Source: Acanthaster planci
Lineage: Eukaryota > Echinodermata > Asteroidea > Valvatida > Acanthasteridae
Assembly (NCBI RefSeq): GCF_001949145.1
Contig: NW_019091579.1
Coordinates: forward strand, 420,118 to 484,117
Reading direction: 5' to 3'
DNA length: 64,000 nucleotides
The notes under the pieces are model-generated. The model did not search any database. It saw only the letters and a program-made list of their open reading frames with translations, and was not told where the DNA came from. This document shows, in pieces, positions 11,984 to 26,300 of this stretch (within the stretch, counting starts at the first letter, position 1; each line of letters opens with the position of its first letter). The position numbers and the translations under genes are program-made.

Positions 11984-12160
11984 ATGGCCTTGGATGCAGT
12001 CGGAAGCTCAGCGGGCATTTTTGCGGATGAAGGTTTTTCTTCTTGTCATCCCAATCTCCCCGGAATAACAAAATCGGGTTTTATGGTCGGCTGCCGTGCT
12101 CCAGAGCGACATTTCAATGACAAGGACATTTTTAAGCAGCTAGAGAGTCCTACGGCTTAA
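11984..12160 (+). CDS. Unassigned 58-residue frame
   Basis: ATG 11984 in context AACAAAATGGCC opens a 58-codon frame ending TAA 12158-12160. The product starts MALDAVGSSAGIFADEGFSS and ends FKQLESPTA. The composition looks protein-like, but there is no family match and no supporting splice site. Listed because of the good initiation context; chance is possible. Confidence 0.15.
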   Translation: MALDAVGSSAGIFADEGFSSCHPNLPGITKSGFMVGCRAPERHFNDKDIFKQLESPTA

Positions 12161-12424
12161 ACCTTAAGGACCTGTGTTAGTGTTCTGTTTCAACAATGAA
12201 ATATATGGAACATTGGACTCAAAGTAAAGGCGAAAATGGTGTACTTTATTTACACATTTACTCTTACACAAAACACAAATCAGCGATTGGTACAATTGTT
12301 ATCATGCCCATGAAAGCTAATTACATACACTCTACATCCCTGCACGGGTGATGACTATTTATTTATGAATATCCTTCCTACCGGTGTACCAGGACTTTAA
12401 TTAGCTAGCAACACGAAACGAATT

Positions 12425-12520
12425 TAAAGGAAACGCAAAGACGACACGAAACGACACCGAACAAACCTAGCCAATCCAACCCAACCAAACCGAACCCAAC
12501 AAGCCAAACCACAGCAAACC
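12425..12520 (+). repeat. Imperfect CCAAAC/CGAACC low-complexity tract
   Basis: A run of degenerate pentamers such as CCAAT, CCAAC, CCAAA and CGAAC without thymine bias on this strand. Simple-sequence DNA. Confidence 0.6.
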
Positions 12521-15500
12521 AAGTGGGAACATTGCGTACTAGCACATGAACACATTCATGTCAATTGTAAACACTACCGAGCCTCATTTTGGCTTCTGAC
12601 GGGAAGAGGGAACAGCAGGGGCGCATGCCATGCGGCTGTATATATATAGCGGCTGCGGACTGGTCTTACTTGACAAGCAGGCAATAATTGCATAAAAAGC
12701 AATTTGAGATCTTCAGAACGATGGAAACCGCTAAAAGGAATACAATAATTGCTCCTTTTAACAGGCAGCACATTTGAACTGCCGATAATTTTTAAATGGT
12801 TTCTTTGCCCTTACTTATGAAAAACGAACATGCTTATAGAGACAATGTAAAGATTGATATGGCGTGCAGAGCTATGTCTTTATCCGATTGTAATCACTTA
12901 ATCCCCAAGGTTCACAAGGACAACATGATCATTCGCATCTGATATGATCCAAGGTCATGATGTCTCCAAGCAGTGTTGTGTCAGGGAAGAAATACACAAT
13001 CTCGGGAGAAACTCATCACAAGCAGAAACATGTACCGAAAGAGAAACCACGATCTGCGTACAGGCCAATCAATTGAGTTAAACCCTGATATCAACACTCG
13101 GATGTCATCTCTTGGTGTTGAGGCTGAAAAGTTCAAGTCCGTATTGTTCTACGCAGGATTGGTCTTTACCTCATAGTTGATGCTTTCTACTTACAACATC
13201 AGGTGAAAGTAATTTTTGCACCAAAGGTCCCTCAACCATTATTTTTCTGAGCCTGTGCTTTGTAACGATTTAATGTTCATGTACTTGGTTTCGTAGCAGT
13301 TCACATTTTAAATTGGAGAATTACTGCGGATTATTTCAGCACCTGAGGACTTATTTCCGTTTCAGTTCACTTTGTGTATGTTAAAGTTGTGCAACTCTCC
13401 ATTTCCGAATTAAATGGAAGATATCTACGCAAGGAGCTATCTGAAAATCCTCCTAACTGATCAAGCCTACATGTAATTATTGTTTCATTGTTACTGACGG
13501 GTCCGTGAAATGCAATTTAATACAAAACTGAACAATACCTCAATGGATCTTGTTTTCTTCTTTTTTCTGGGATAGTTCGGTCTTTTATAGTGTCTAAGCT
13601 AATAATACAAATTTTCATATTCACGGCCAGATCTGTGATGCCGTTCCAGGTATGACAGCTCAGTTACACATCAATTTGTGCACAAACGAAAGTGAAGGAA
13701 TTTTGTTCTGCTGTTCCGAAGTCGATTTTTCAGGGGACTATTATGTACAAGAACATGAGGATAGGTCAACGAGCAAACTTTCCCGGGCATTTTCCTTCAG
13801 TACAAAGTTTGGTTTCACAATCTGCACAGAAAAAACTCACTCAACAAGACCCTCCCGAATGATGTCACAGCAAAAGCGCCCACAGTTGTCTGCAAACGCA
13901 CGCACAACTTAAAAAACAAAATCAGTGGACTTTTCAATACGTCGATCTTAATAACCAAAATGAAAAGTCAAATAGTTTTCATAAATTAGAGAGCAGTTAA
14001 AAAGCACAAAATGTGCGCCTAAAATGGCATGAATTCAGTTCAGTGTAGTTGTCAAACAAGTCACTTTACCAACCAAGACAGACACGTTCCCTTTGCAGGA
14101 TCGGATTTCTCCGCGATCGTTTCAGTGTTGTCCACTGCCGTGTAACATCCAATCATTAACAACCTGTAGTTGGTGCAACCACCCAATGTGGTTGGATACA
14201 TAACATATCCAACACTGGATACATACACCAGCTTTAAGATTTCATTTCAGTGCTTGGCAACACGCATCAGCGGCATAATGCCCCGTTTCTACGGTGATCG
14301 CGCTGATCTGAAGGTTGCACTTCACCAAATATGCACCCATAGAAAACAGTGCAAAATCAAACCGAGAAAGTGCCGCCTGTTGAATCGCAGGAAGAGGTTG
14401 GCCTCTTTTTTTTCACTAGAAATTCAAGATTATGACCAGAATTTTCCTTTTCGTTTCAATTTATAGGGGTTAGCCGTGTGATTTTTTATTCGCCTTATCC
14501 CCCAAATACACGCAGTCGTAAAACTATGCGCTCTGAATGTCTGTAGCCGCCCGCCTCTATCCAAAACAGGCCGGCAGGTTGGAGTTTTTATGAAAGAAAT
14601 ACCCCGAACTGAAAAATAACAGTCCTAAATTCGGAATTTATAGAAATATCTCTGTGATCCCTCTTGATTGTGGCTTGTCGTATTGTAAAAATGCCGTGGG
14701 ATCACAAATTACCCCGAATGATCCTCCGGAAAACAACGCGCTGAACCTCGACTAAGCACGCAATCCGGCCACTATACCTACTATGTACGGTGTCCCGTAT
14801 CTCGTGTTTGTCAGTATTCTTGCACAATGGCGTTAGTCAGAAGGAAAAAACCCATTTCAGGCCCCTGCATGTACTGATATACATGCCATGTAACAGAGAA
14901 TTCAGATGCTTGATGTCCCAATGCATCCATCATTAGCAATGAAGAAATCAACAGGAATTTCAGAAATATTCGGAAATATGTGAAACTCGGGAATTATGCA
15001 CGATTATATCCCTCTACATTGGGGGGGTTGGGATATGGGCTAATGAATCATCCCCCTCCACCCTTTTCTGTGGAAAGCAAAAAATTGAAGAGCATTATTA
15101 AACGTATGGGAATCACTGAAAAAGGGAAAACAATGATAACGAAAAAGCGTAAACGCCAATCCGATGTAAAATTCTGCATGGATGCAATAAATATTACAGA
15201 TGTACATCTGTATCATGAGCATTGCCCGTTATGCAGTGCTATATCGTGTCAACCACCTTCCCCCGTATTCAAATTGCCATGGATGGGCAGGTTAACCCCC
15301 ATAAATCCCCATCCCAAAGGAAATTCTGCCACAAATTCACGCCACTGCAGGCACCATGAAAATGTTGACTTACCATTTCAACGTGAAATGTGTGAACTAT
15401 TTCGAGAAATACACGAAGTGCTGTAGTATACTGTGCATATGCAAATCTCAATCGCTTACAAAGCAATGGGATACGCCAAAAGCATTGACCTTTTACCTGA

Positions 15501-18082
15501 CCTCTTTTTATATGGGCTTGTTCCCCAGACTGCTCTGCGCTTGAAGGTCGTGACATTATCGCAGGATCAGGGCCGTGAGTCTGAGGCCAAACCTACCTTC
15601 CTCGCGTTACCACATACACCAAGCGCCGTTACGCTTACACTGCGCCTCGTAATCACATTAATCACATCAATCGCAGTCCACATGAGACCAGAATCCCAGG
15701 CAGCGCAGAAAATGATCAGACTAAATCCGATTAATGGACATCTTGAAACAGATGGACCCTTATTCACATTCCCAAAGCTTCCCAACTAGACCCAGTGCCC
15801 AGCTGCCCCCAACATACAGAAGCTTGAAATACATCCTGAAAAGTCTAGATAGAGTTTCCTGAAAGGGGAAAAACGGGTCAGACTTATGAAGCTAAAACGT
15901 CATAGCCATGGAAATAGAATGCCCTCTCAGCAATAAACCGATTTCCTAAAAAAAAGGAAGAAAAAAAATGCCCCTCATAAATCTATCAGGCGTCCCTTGG
16001 ATCAGCCGTGGTTGTCATAAAAACATCTTGTTTCGGCCAGCAACCACTTTTAAACTTCCTCTGTCGTAACTTGAATCCGGTAACTGCCCGGCCCTAAACT
16101 TCCATGTAAATCGGGACCAAACCTCTCGACTACAGTTACAAATCGCTTGCAGTGCCCCTTCTGCAGACCTACAAATATGCAAGTGCGATCTGGGCAGAAA
16201 TTATTGAAACACGACTTATCCATGTGTGGGCTCATTCGCCTTATGGTTCATCCGGGTGTTAAATTTCACATATTCGTGAGAAAGTCCCTCAACTTCTTGC
16301 GGGCAGCAGAAGTTTGTAGGAATTGTTTCTTAAGGCCAACAAAAATTTTCGATATCATTCCCAATATCTTGAAGAGATTGCTTTTGGGGGGAAGTCTTTC
16401 CTGTATGAGCAATAAACCTGTCTCTTTTCCGATGCTACTGGAAAAAATACTTTTCTAATGACATCAAAAGCACTTTGCAAATAAGAACACTGCCCCTGAT
16501 TGGTAAGCTTATAATTCCTGAATAGAGAAGCACACGAGAACCGAGGCGTTGTGGAAACGTGGACAGTATGCAACTAGATAGAAAGCAAGGGCGTGGAGGA
16601 GGGCAGGCAATGGTGGTCTGTATACTAGCATCTCCCTTCCTTCCAGAAGCGTGTTAAATAGCCTCAAAATGTATTTTCATCCCATGGAAAGGACACTTAA
16701 AACTTACACATAAAAAAATCCTACCCCCCGAAAAGGTTCCCCCCGAAAATCTGGGACTTTCACTGCAGTCAAACACCTTCCATTAATAACAATGATCTGG
16801 TAAATCGGCAATTAAACCTCAACATCACGACTCCAGTCAGCACTGATGAGATAATATTGAAATAATAATGCGCAGATGGACTACATTTGTCTTCAATGGC
16901 GCAACAAACATCCATAGTTTGTCGTTGAATGTCTTACACGCCAACACTTCTAACTCCATACACAATTTAAATGCAGTGTTATGCGCAAGTCGAATTCATA
17001 GCAACACGTTTACGGAGGCAATCACGATACATGATAATTAAAATAAAATGACCTTTGCAATATGCCAGTTTTAATTATCATAAATTGAAAAGAATGACAG
17101 CAAAACCTACCAACATTCAATTGGTCTAGCCGGTGACCTTTTGACAAGGAGTGAAAAAAGTCACAATTTGGGGGAAAAAAACCTTCGTAAGAAATTAATA
17201 CATGCCTGGACTCCGTCTGAGGATATTCGGCTTTCGTAATCAAATTTGGCGTCTTCTGTTGCCGTCCCTAGCGGATGGCCAACCAACCATATGTCTCCGT
17301 CTCGACATTATCAGATCCGATTATTTTTATCTAACGAATTTTGTATAAAAAGGCAGGCTTTCAAAGTGGTCAAAACCGATCCATACTATAGACCACCGCC
17401 AATATGATTCAAGTTAATTGAAAAAGGATCCCCGATGTATTACTGAATGGTGCCTTCTTTTTAAAATGAGGCATACCGCACAGTCAAGTCTCCATGGACC
17501 ACTCAAAAAGACAGACATAATTGCAGGTAGGCTTAAGCTTTAGATTTTGATACTTACCACTCGAATCACTTCACAGATGCTTGGCCTGTTTTTGTAAGTG
17601 GGGCCCCCTTGTTTCCGCCAAAGATTAATCAATTTATTTGCATTGTACTTCTGAATCTTCAGTGACTATTTTCCTCTTCACCTACAACTGTTATTTGGGG
17701 CTACGGTGGGCGTTTCAATAAATTGTATTACTTTATTTTTTGCGCAACCCAATGGCACAGTCTAGGCAGTATTCTCACTTTTCGAGATGCAACCTTGTGT
17801 CACATTTATACCTGTACGGTGGGCAGTGACTCCGTTGTTACAACTGTTTTAGCATATTAACGATACCTATTAATCGATAACGATTACAGCTGTTTTGGTT
17901 TTGTTTTGTTTTATTGTTGTTGTTGTTTTTTTGTTATGTTCGTGGTTTGTAGGTGTTTTTAAATGTAAAATCATCCACTTTACGCACAAAGATTTGAAAA
18001 TAGATTTTGTTTGGAAAACCGCTGAACCGTGTAAAGTGTGTGCCTCAAGCCACTGCACGTTATAGAGCAACAATAAGGAATG

Positions 18083-18720
18083 GGCCCTGAGCTAGACCAA
18101 GAGAGGGCGCAATTTCCTAGCAACGCAGGTTCCCTTTGAATTGGACTGGTCCCAGTTATTATATAGGGGACCGGTAGCTAGCTGAAGTTTAACGTTTACG
18201 ATTAGCCCTGTCAATTGGGTGTTTAATATTGAAATTTTTTTCAGGCCAATTGCAATGCTTAATCATGAATCATCTTTCAGCAGTACCTATCATTGTTAAT
18301 CCTCTGTTGATCACAGTGTGGTAAATTATTGTTCCAATGAATATTATCGATAAACTATATTACGTCAATTTATTTCAAATCAGTGGTTATTTTGTTAAAT
18401 TGAAGATAAACAATTTATGGTGAAGTTATTTTCTGTAACAAAGAAGAAAAGGCAAAACATGCTCTAAGATCCTGCTTGATTTGTGCATTGAGCGGGCGTC
18501 CTTTCCTCATCAACATAAAACCGGCAGGATTCCACCGGTTTAATCACCCGCCACGAGTCCCTACGTCCGGAAGACGTCTGTAAGACGTCTGAAGACTACG
18601 TACAGGACGGGAACCAGTCTTCGTGGGTGGGAACTGCACTTTGCTGGTTCACAAGCGACTATGAAGTGCATGCGTTACGGTCGCGTCGCTACCAACAAAA
18701 AAGAATACTCATCACCATTC
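18083..18720 (+). repeat. Four-copy dispersed repeat, copy C, split by about 480 bp
   Basis: The head (GACCAAGAGAGGGCGCAATT and TTCCTAGCAAC, 18097-18130) and the body (GGTGGGAACTGCACTTTGCT, 18627, through GCGTTACGGTCGCGTCGCTA, 18681) are in the right order but separated by unrelated DNA from about 18135 to 18610. An insertion into the repeat explains this best. Confidence 0.5.
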
Positions 18721-19596
18721 ATTACAACCAACCTCCAAGAAATTTGAATCTGCATGACCAGGATTGCTAGTATATACATGCCACCAGCATCACCGGCAAC
18801 TTCAACAAGTTCAAAATATGAATGAACTCCGTTTGAGTCACTCCACAGCAAACACGATCTCTTGCAACACCCTTGAGAGATGGGGGCTCAACAATCTCTG
18901 AGGGTCTGCCCTGGCGAATCGATTGGGAAAATATCATGCGCTGCACAAGCTCTCTCCGCCTTCGCTAGGGCGAGTTCCTGGGTGACCGTGAAATGCAAAG
19001 GATTTAAACCGGGGCAGGAGGAACGCTGCCCCCGTATTTGTTCAGCGCTGCTTTCCTTGCATACGGATCAATACTCGGTAATCACCGCTGGTTCCGGGAA
19101 CACTGCAATAGGATCGTATGCGCCTCTTCCAGGAGACGGGACGCACAAGATGTCCGTTTATAATCCAACCGAGAATTGGTTCCAGATTCAGTTATTTTTA
19201 GTTCCTCTTTGAGTGTTATTGTTTCAGTTTCACTTGAGACATTAAGGTTTTTTCGAGCACTTGCATAAACATCCCCCTCGTTTGGCTTTGAAAATACCCA
19301 CTGCCACCCTGTCTGCCTAAAATGTTCAAGACTACGTCCAGAGAACATCCTATCAAAACAGGGAAAGTGAATTCCCCAATACCGACGACATTCAAAGGAC
19401 TCAATGTACCAGTTTTCCGTCTGTGTCTCTACGTCTATCAATTAAAGTCTGTCTATCCCAACATTCTGTCCGTCCATGAGTGAGGTGACTCAAACGACAG
19501 CACACCCTGAGGATAAAGGCAACAAGCAGAATAAAAACAACAAGCAGGGTAGTTACGGCTATACAACTAGCCGGTCTTTTGTGGAATCTGGCTCCA

Positions 19597-19770
19597 GCAG
19601 AAGCACCCCCTCATCTGTTAAAAAGAGCTGAGTAATCATTTTGTTGGCATCGATGCGACTGTAACGCTTGCGTTTTCGAGTAATTCGTGAAACAGCGATG
19701 CGCAGGTTGTACCAAAGGAGTTTTCGTTGCTAAGGAAAAAGCGCCCCCATTCGTTCCGAACATGTGGAGA
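19597..19770 (-). repeat. Four-copy dispersed repeat, copy D (inverted)
   Basis: On the minus strand: GGGGGCGCTTTTTCCTTAGC, CTGTTTCACGAATTACTCG, AAGCGTTACAGTCGCATCGA, GATGAGGGGGTGCTTCTGCT. Same order as copy A, opposite orientation. Confidence 0.6.
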
Positions 19771-20201
19771 TTCCCAAGAAGTATAGAGACACCCACTATA
19801 GTATGTATATCAATTCCTATTCAATTTCTACTTCCAGCACTTTAGCAAAGTAGAATAAGAAGGATGCAATAAGATACAATTCATAAATACCGTAGACAGT
19901 GTCCCTATTGAACTACGCGCAACGTGGCTGTGTATGACACTTGATAATGCCCGCTGCGTAAAACCGCGCTGGCACCTGGATAGGAGAGAATTTAATTCAT
20001 TCTTATTGGTCAAGAGTCATAGTGTGCCGCCGCGCGCAGAAGGAGATTGTATGGAGATTCTTCTGGACTACTTGCACTAGGAATACACCATAAACTGGAC
20101 AGGGGTGTTCGGCAACATGAAAGTTAAATTTTTGAACAAAATCCTTGGAGATTTATCGTATATTGACACTTTTGACTCTGACAAAAATGGTATTCATGAA
20201 T

Positions 20202-20342
20202 GGAAATAAATATGTGCTTGGTCGGTCTTGAGCTAACGTTTACGTGACCGGCTACGGGAATGAACGCCAATGACGTGGCGTCCATTCTCCCGAGCCAGTC
20301 TTGAGCACAGGTTTAAGACCGCCGAAGCACATACTTATTCCC
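20202..20342. repeat. Imperfect palindrome, about 70-bp arms
   Basis: The left arm starts GGAAATAAATATGTGCTT and ends GGAATGAACGCC; the reverse complement of the right arm starts GGAATAAGTATGTGCTT and ends GAATGGACGCC. They meet at the short centre AATGACGT (about 20268-20276). The DNA could form a long hairpin. It resembles a self-complementary mobile element. Confidence 0.6.
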
Positions 20343-23300
20343 TTAATAATCAATGTTTATCGCCTCTCGAAACCGAACAATTCATCAGTCATCTCATGAA
20401 ATTATTCTTACCATTGCACGAACATGAAACACTGTTTACTGTTTTTTACACAATAGACCCTGCCTGCATAAATCCTGTTCTCAAATGTGAGCAAATATGT
20501 CCCGCTCGCATACTGGCGTCTGGCATTTTGCAAAACAGATTCGCGTCCAAAGCGCCACCAACTGGTGGGTACGGTGTAATGTTAGACTAGTTTCCGTATT
20601 ATATTTTCCTCTTTCTTACTGGGAAGAGAAATATGAAGTATGGAGGTGGGTGTGAACCAGTCCAGTGAAATGAATAGAATGAATAATTCAATAACACGAT
20701 AGGGATACTTACGGGTATTGTATAGGAGAAACTACAGCTTTGTTGTGGGACTTTAGGTTGTGACGATATGGTTTGCTTTACAAACGGGGTTTAATAGGAT
20801 CCTCAGTAAAACATCCTATCGAAGGGCACAATTTCGCTGTCGCAGGCAAAGCGATATAGGCTACCACCCCACCGTACTCCCTGAACGCCGCTCCACCTCA
20901 GTTTTGCTGATGAAACGAAAACTTGACATTAATGAACCAATGGATTTATCCGGTCTAGAGCCATAACTCCTCATAAATTCTGCCTTCGAACAAAGTTATT
21001 CTCGTGCAAAATCCCCCAGATATAATAGGAGTAAGATAGGTAGGAGTCTGCTTGTATATAAGAATCGTGGACATTGATCACTGTACTCTCAGGGAGGCTG
21101 CATAATTGGCAGGTACATTATGCCACCTATTTTACGAAATGACACTTTTTCACAAAGCTAACTTGCGTAATGCGTCCACCATTAGTGTCCTATGCAGGAT
21201 CAAGTCTTTCAATATACACTGATCCCACTTCCTGGTTCCCATATATGGGATTCCAGACTGTAATGATGTAACAGATTTACGTATGTAGCGAAGCTGTATT
21301 CATAGACCTCAGCCACTGAACGTGGTATGAATTTAATTATATCATATGTGGTGTCACATCCCTTAAGCATTACACTGGAGTATCCGTATGCTCGCAAAAT
21401 TTAATTACTATTTCATTATTATATCATCATTAAATTCTTATTTCCGGCACAATAATATTATTGTGATTTTGGGCCAAGTTTGAAAGTGAAGCTGTTACTG
21501 GCGTTAAGTTTGGCTGTTTCATATTTTTTATTTGTTATTTTAACACTTTACATATTTATTTTTAATGTGAAATGAATTAAGCCTTTACTTAACTCTGTGT
21601 AAGTGTGTCGAGCATTTTGGTATCTAGCTCGAGATAAATCAACAAAGCCAAGTGAATTTAAAATTTGAAATGCGGGTGCGTTGGTGTTGTCGTGTTAGGG
21701 TTACGAAATAACAGGTGGATTTTCTACGAATGTATGTAACTTGAGAGACTGGGGGTAGCAGAAATAAACAACTCTGTAAAACAAACTCAATATTTGAGAA
21801 ACCCAATCGTCTGAACAAAGTGGAAATGTAAAGGATGTCGGAAAATTCACGCACACGCCTCGGTATCGATCGAGAGCAGGGCTGATTCTCTGTCGTTTCT
21901 CGGTCACCTGGAATTGTGTGACCAACCAAGCGTGCAATGCATCTAGCTATATACCCCCACGCAGAAAAAAACATCCATTTTGCCCGGGCTGATAACGATG
22001 ACGACGAGTTTGCTGACCGTGCATGTGAGCTTCGACAGGACGGGCCTACGGGGGGAGGGGAGGCAGGAGGATTAAACGATGTTTTTGTTGATGATTGCCG
22101 GGAGACTGTTTTTCCAGCAGCGGTGTCAGTTCACTTAAATCCCGGCACGTAATGTTAAATATATACAATGACAGCCAATTTGTGGTTGGTTTGGTTAGTC
22201 GGGTGTCTTGAAATTCGAATCAGCTGGCATGAATACAAATTTTGAATTTCTAATTTTTACGCCGTTGACGTACAGAGAGAAAATAACTAAAATGTGTTAT
22301 ACTGTCATTCCTTCAATTTGAAATAATTCGTAAACTAAAAGAGGAGAAACGAAAACTACATTTTGAAAAGTTTCTTTCTATTTAAATTAATCCGGACTTT
22401 AACAAGCAACAAAACGAAAACAATACGGATCTACATGTCGGTAATGGAAGCAAAATGATAAAAAACAAGTGTGTGTAAAATCATTGCAATTCTAAATCTG
22501 CAAGTTAGGCCCAACTTCAGTGTGAGGAATTTTATGGAGATACATTCCGATGGTAAGCAATTACTGGAGGAACCACTTTTTGGTGGGTATCTCGGTTGAG
22601 GTTTGCAGGTGAGCTGCGATGAATTATTTCTGCAAAGTGAAAATATGCATCGAAACTAACACCGTGAAATGCATCTGAAGGCGAGTATCTTTGTGCATTT
22701 TTTAGTACCCAGGATGTTTTACGGAAAACTAAAATGTCAGTTCTAGTCTCTGGATACTTTACACGCTTCATTGCTACTTCCTCCATAGGTTTATCCGCCT
22801 GAGTACTTTCGACTGAGTCCATATTCCGAATTTCAGTAATTTCTGACAATGGCTACGACAAACAAGTGATATAGAAATTAGTAGAAATGACTGTTGGCTG
22901 TGTAGCTCCGTGAATTCTCTCATGCAGGTGAGTTTGTGGTGTTCTAAAAAGAACCTTCATAGGTCTGTGATGACAACAATGTTGAAAAGGACAAGTTAGG
23001 AGTATTTTCCACCGCAGGTTTGTTAACAGGTCTAACCAAATAAGCTGCGTGTCTTTTTGTAGTTCTAAACATTCTGAACAAAACTCCTTTGGCACCAAAA
23101 CTTAAGCAGCGTTTCTTGCACTGTGCAGGAAACTCATCCATTTTTTGGTAATTGTGATTTTATTCTATGCTATGGATACGGCTCTTGTAAGTCAAAATCG
23201 GCCAAAAGTCTACGAAAAGAGCTTTTTCACCTCAGAAGAATATACGACAACGTAATTTCTCAGTGTACACATTGATAGCAGCTTAGTTCCATGAGCTGCG

Positions 23301-26300
23301 TGCGCAATCTTTCGCTAAAGATTGCACAAAGCATTACGGGAATTAACACGGAACAGCAAAAGCACACGCCCCGGAAATAATCTGCAGCGATAGACACTCC
23401 AGACGCTTGGTGGCAACAAACGCAAGGGTCTCTTCTACTGTTTAATGTTTAAGATGATTTGTACAGGTTCATAGCAAATGCAAACAATACCAAGACAACG
23501 AAAGATGTGTTTGCTGCCGACAAGCGTCTAAAATGTCTCCTTATCTGTTTTCCTTGTGTTAAATTTTCCCATGCAGAGTAAGGCACTCACTGGGGTCAAG
23601 AACTTGGAGCAAGTTCATGGTGTCTAAGTCAGAATCTTGCCAAGAAATATCAAAAGCCTGACAGAGAGCCCAAAAACTTGAGTAAAACGAATAGTCACGG
23701 AGAAACTCTGTCACCTGAGACAAACATGCCAAAGGAGGGTCCAAGCATACGCACATCCCATTATGTGTGGTCACTGCGGGTTCTGCTCCGGCAGAAAATG
23801 AATCAGATTAACCAACACGTTAACCCAGTTAACGTTCGAACATTCAGAGGCGTCCACGTAGTTCAGTTCATATTTTTTTCTCCGGGCAACCCGCGGCGGT
23901 GAATCGCGATCAGATATCAACTGGCCCTGCATCCATGAATGTAAAGCATGCAGAGGGTAACTTGCTCTTCGCGTGTCCTAACACGCAAGGCATAAACGGA
24001 GAGCAGCGCTGGTAAGTATGCCGACAAAGCCTTCTGTTTGAGATAAATCCTGCAGCTCCAAAATGTAAATAATTACGAAAATGATCCGTGGAGACGAGGA
24101 GGGCACCCTCCCAGGCACTCGATGCGCTGCAGACAGGCCGCGGCGCGGTGGATTCGCCACGGGTATTAGTTATTTAATGTTTATTATTCACGAGAGCGTT
24201 CCTCGCTCGAAAGGAGAGGAAGCCGACCCACGCTCGGGAATGGTCACTTGATGTGCTGAGCACGGATGCGTCGACTGCATCTCTCAGACATGTTGGAGCA
24301 GAGGGGTTTCCTGTCCGCGGCTGGCCCCGGATGGTTGCCAGAGACAAGTGCGGGTTCACCCTGTATTTGTGCAACTCTTCATGCATCTTAGTTCAAGCGC
24401 CAAGACACGAAAGAGATTGATTCTTTGATTTCTAGAAAGGGCGAATTCACGGCGTGACGAATGGGCTTGCTCAGCATTCATCAGAGCTATAATGTCCGTG
24501 TGCGAGAAAACAAATCACGCCAGGCACGCACGCACGGACGTCGTACCTTTTTTATTCATTTTGTTTACATTTTACTTTGTTTTCTAACTTATCTTGAGAG
24601 AGCAAAGGGGTCAAATTTTAACTTACATGTAATATGACAGGATATGACGAAGCCTAAGCAACACGGGGAACTTCAACGTAGATTTGCTCAAAAAAAGGAA
24701 TATTGCTGAAATTGTTGATACCCAAAGCAACACTTTAATAGCGACGTTGTTTCTTAATAGAGTACAGCTCATTATGCAATTTCTAATTCTGTAGCAGTTT
24801 AAATCAAACGTTCGCTGACTGCAGGCATTTCTTCCGGTTTTGATGAGCCTAGAATTTTCTGCATTTCAGTAATTTTAGTTTGTATGATATCTAATAGCTT
24901 GTCTCTCATCAACAAGAAAAACGGCTTTAAATGCCTCATAACTAAGCCGAAGGAGTCGACTAAACAAGTACATTTTTCGTCCCAAGATATGTATTCAGAG
25001 GACAAGCCCAAGCAAATGAGAATCAAGCAATCAAAGAATATCTCCCAATCATTCAATTTATGCTTAGTTCATCGATCCATAATTTCAACCTGCCCAAAAC
25101 ACTCCGATTGTTTGATACACGTAAACCCATTTCAATATCAAGTTTCTAACAGTAATCATGTGGCCTCGAATACGGGATGCTCGCGGGCCCGTCGCCAAGG
25201 AAGGCCCAAGCACCAAGACCCTGAACCGAGAACTGTATGGTGCTCAACAAAAGGAGCTTGCATTAATGTAAAGAAAACACCATTCATCATGGACCTCCAC
25301 TACCGATTTCTGTCAAGGGAACGCGAGTATGAATGTTATAACATCAACGGTGATCAAGCTGCAGAATGTGTTTTCGCAGCGTGGTAAGAGTATAAGCTGC
25401 AACTGTTTTCTTCCGCGATTAATGTATGCCCACGCAGTGAAACCCACAAGCGTGAATATAACGTGTAATTTTAGGGGTTTTTTTATTACAAAGATTCTGA
25501 GCGAGAGGGAAATCGAAATTGAATTTGGGCCTAGATTGTTAGTTCGGGTTTTCTTTACCTTCATATTAATCTGGAAGTAAGAGTATCATTCCGCGCGAAC
25601 ACAAAATGTGCAAGCAAATTACACGTGCGCATTATGATCAGTGACAGGCGCTTACTGTTGCGAAATTGCTTCTGAGGCAGGGATGTCAGTGCAGAAGACC
25701 TCAATTTGTGTTGGGTATTTTCGCCTCGTCGTACCCAACAATGCGAACACACGAGTTGCCGGGCAGCTTCTAAAAAAATACCCCGAAAATTTAAAACCCT
25801 CAGAGGCGCTGAGATATTTTTGCCGCAGCGATGTTTGACACCAAGCGGACTCGCTGCAATACCCCCGCGGTGGCGTCAGTGGGATCAAAGCCATCATTCT
25901 CGGGACTCATCCGTGAAGTAATAACCACGTCCCCAGCGTGAGCTTGCTGCCGTTCCCTCAAGGATTACTCTGATTGCCACGCGGTGATACTAAAGCCGAA
26001 TGGCCGCGTGTTTGTTGTGCTATAGTGTTACTCTCCCGCCAAAAATTACAATCCCAAGGGAGTACTTTTGTCCACGCGCTGGGCCGAACGCTCAGCCGAT
26101 CTGAGTTCGTCACTGTCCAACTTGTTTCAATGTTTTACCTGAATCCTCTTGGACACTGAATTCCCTGAAAGATCACTGATTGATTTTGGCGGGATTTAGC
26201 GATGCATACATGCACATGCAATATGACACTTCCATTTGTCGGGGAAAAAACAAGCAATATAGTTTTTGACACTCTTCCAAACAAAATTACAGATAACAAA

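Noticed and set aside
14980-15426. Plus-strand open frame of 148 codons
   Set aside because: It starts with GTG; the first ATG leaves about 128 codons, with Lys/His-rich, irregular composition, no motif and no splice context. Treated as chance.
23880-24560. GC-rich patch with open frames on both strands
   Set aside because: Frames on opposite strands are similarly open, so composition alone explains them. No protein recognised.
24884-25387. Plus-strand frame of 167 codons
   Set aside because: It overlaps an equally plausible minus-strand frame (24799-25056), has no recognisable domain and no elevated third-position GC.
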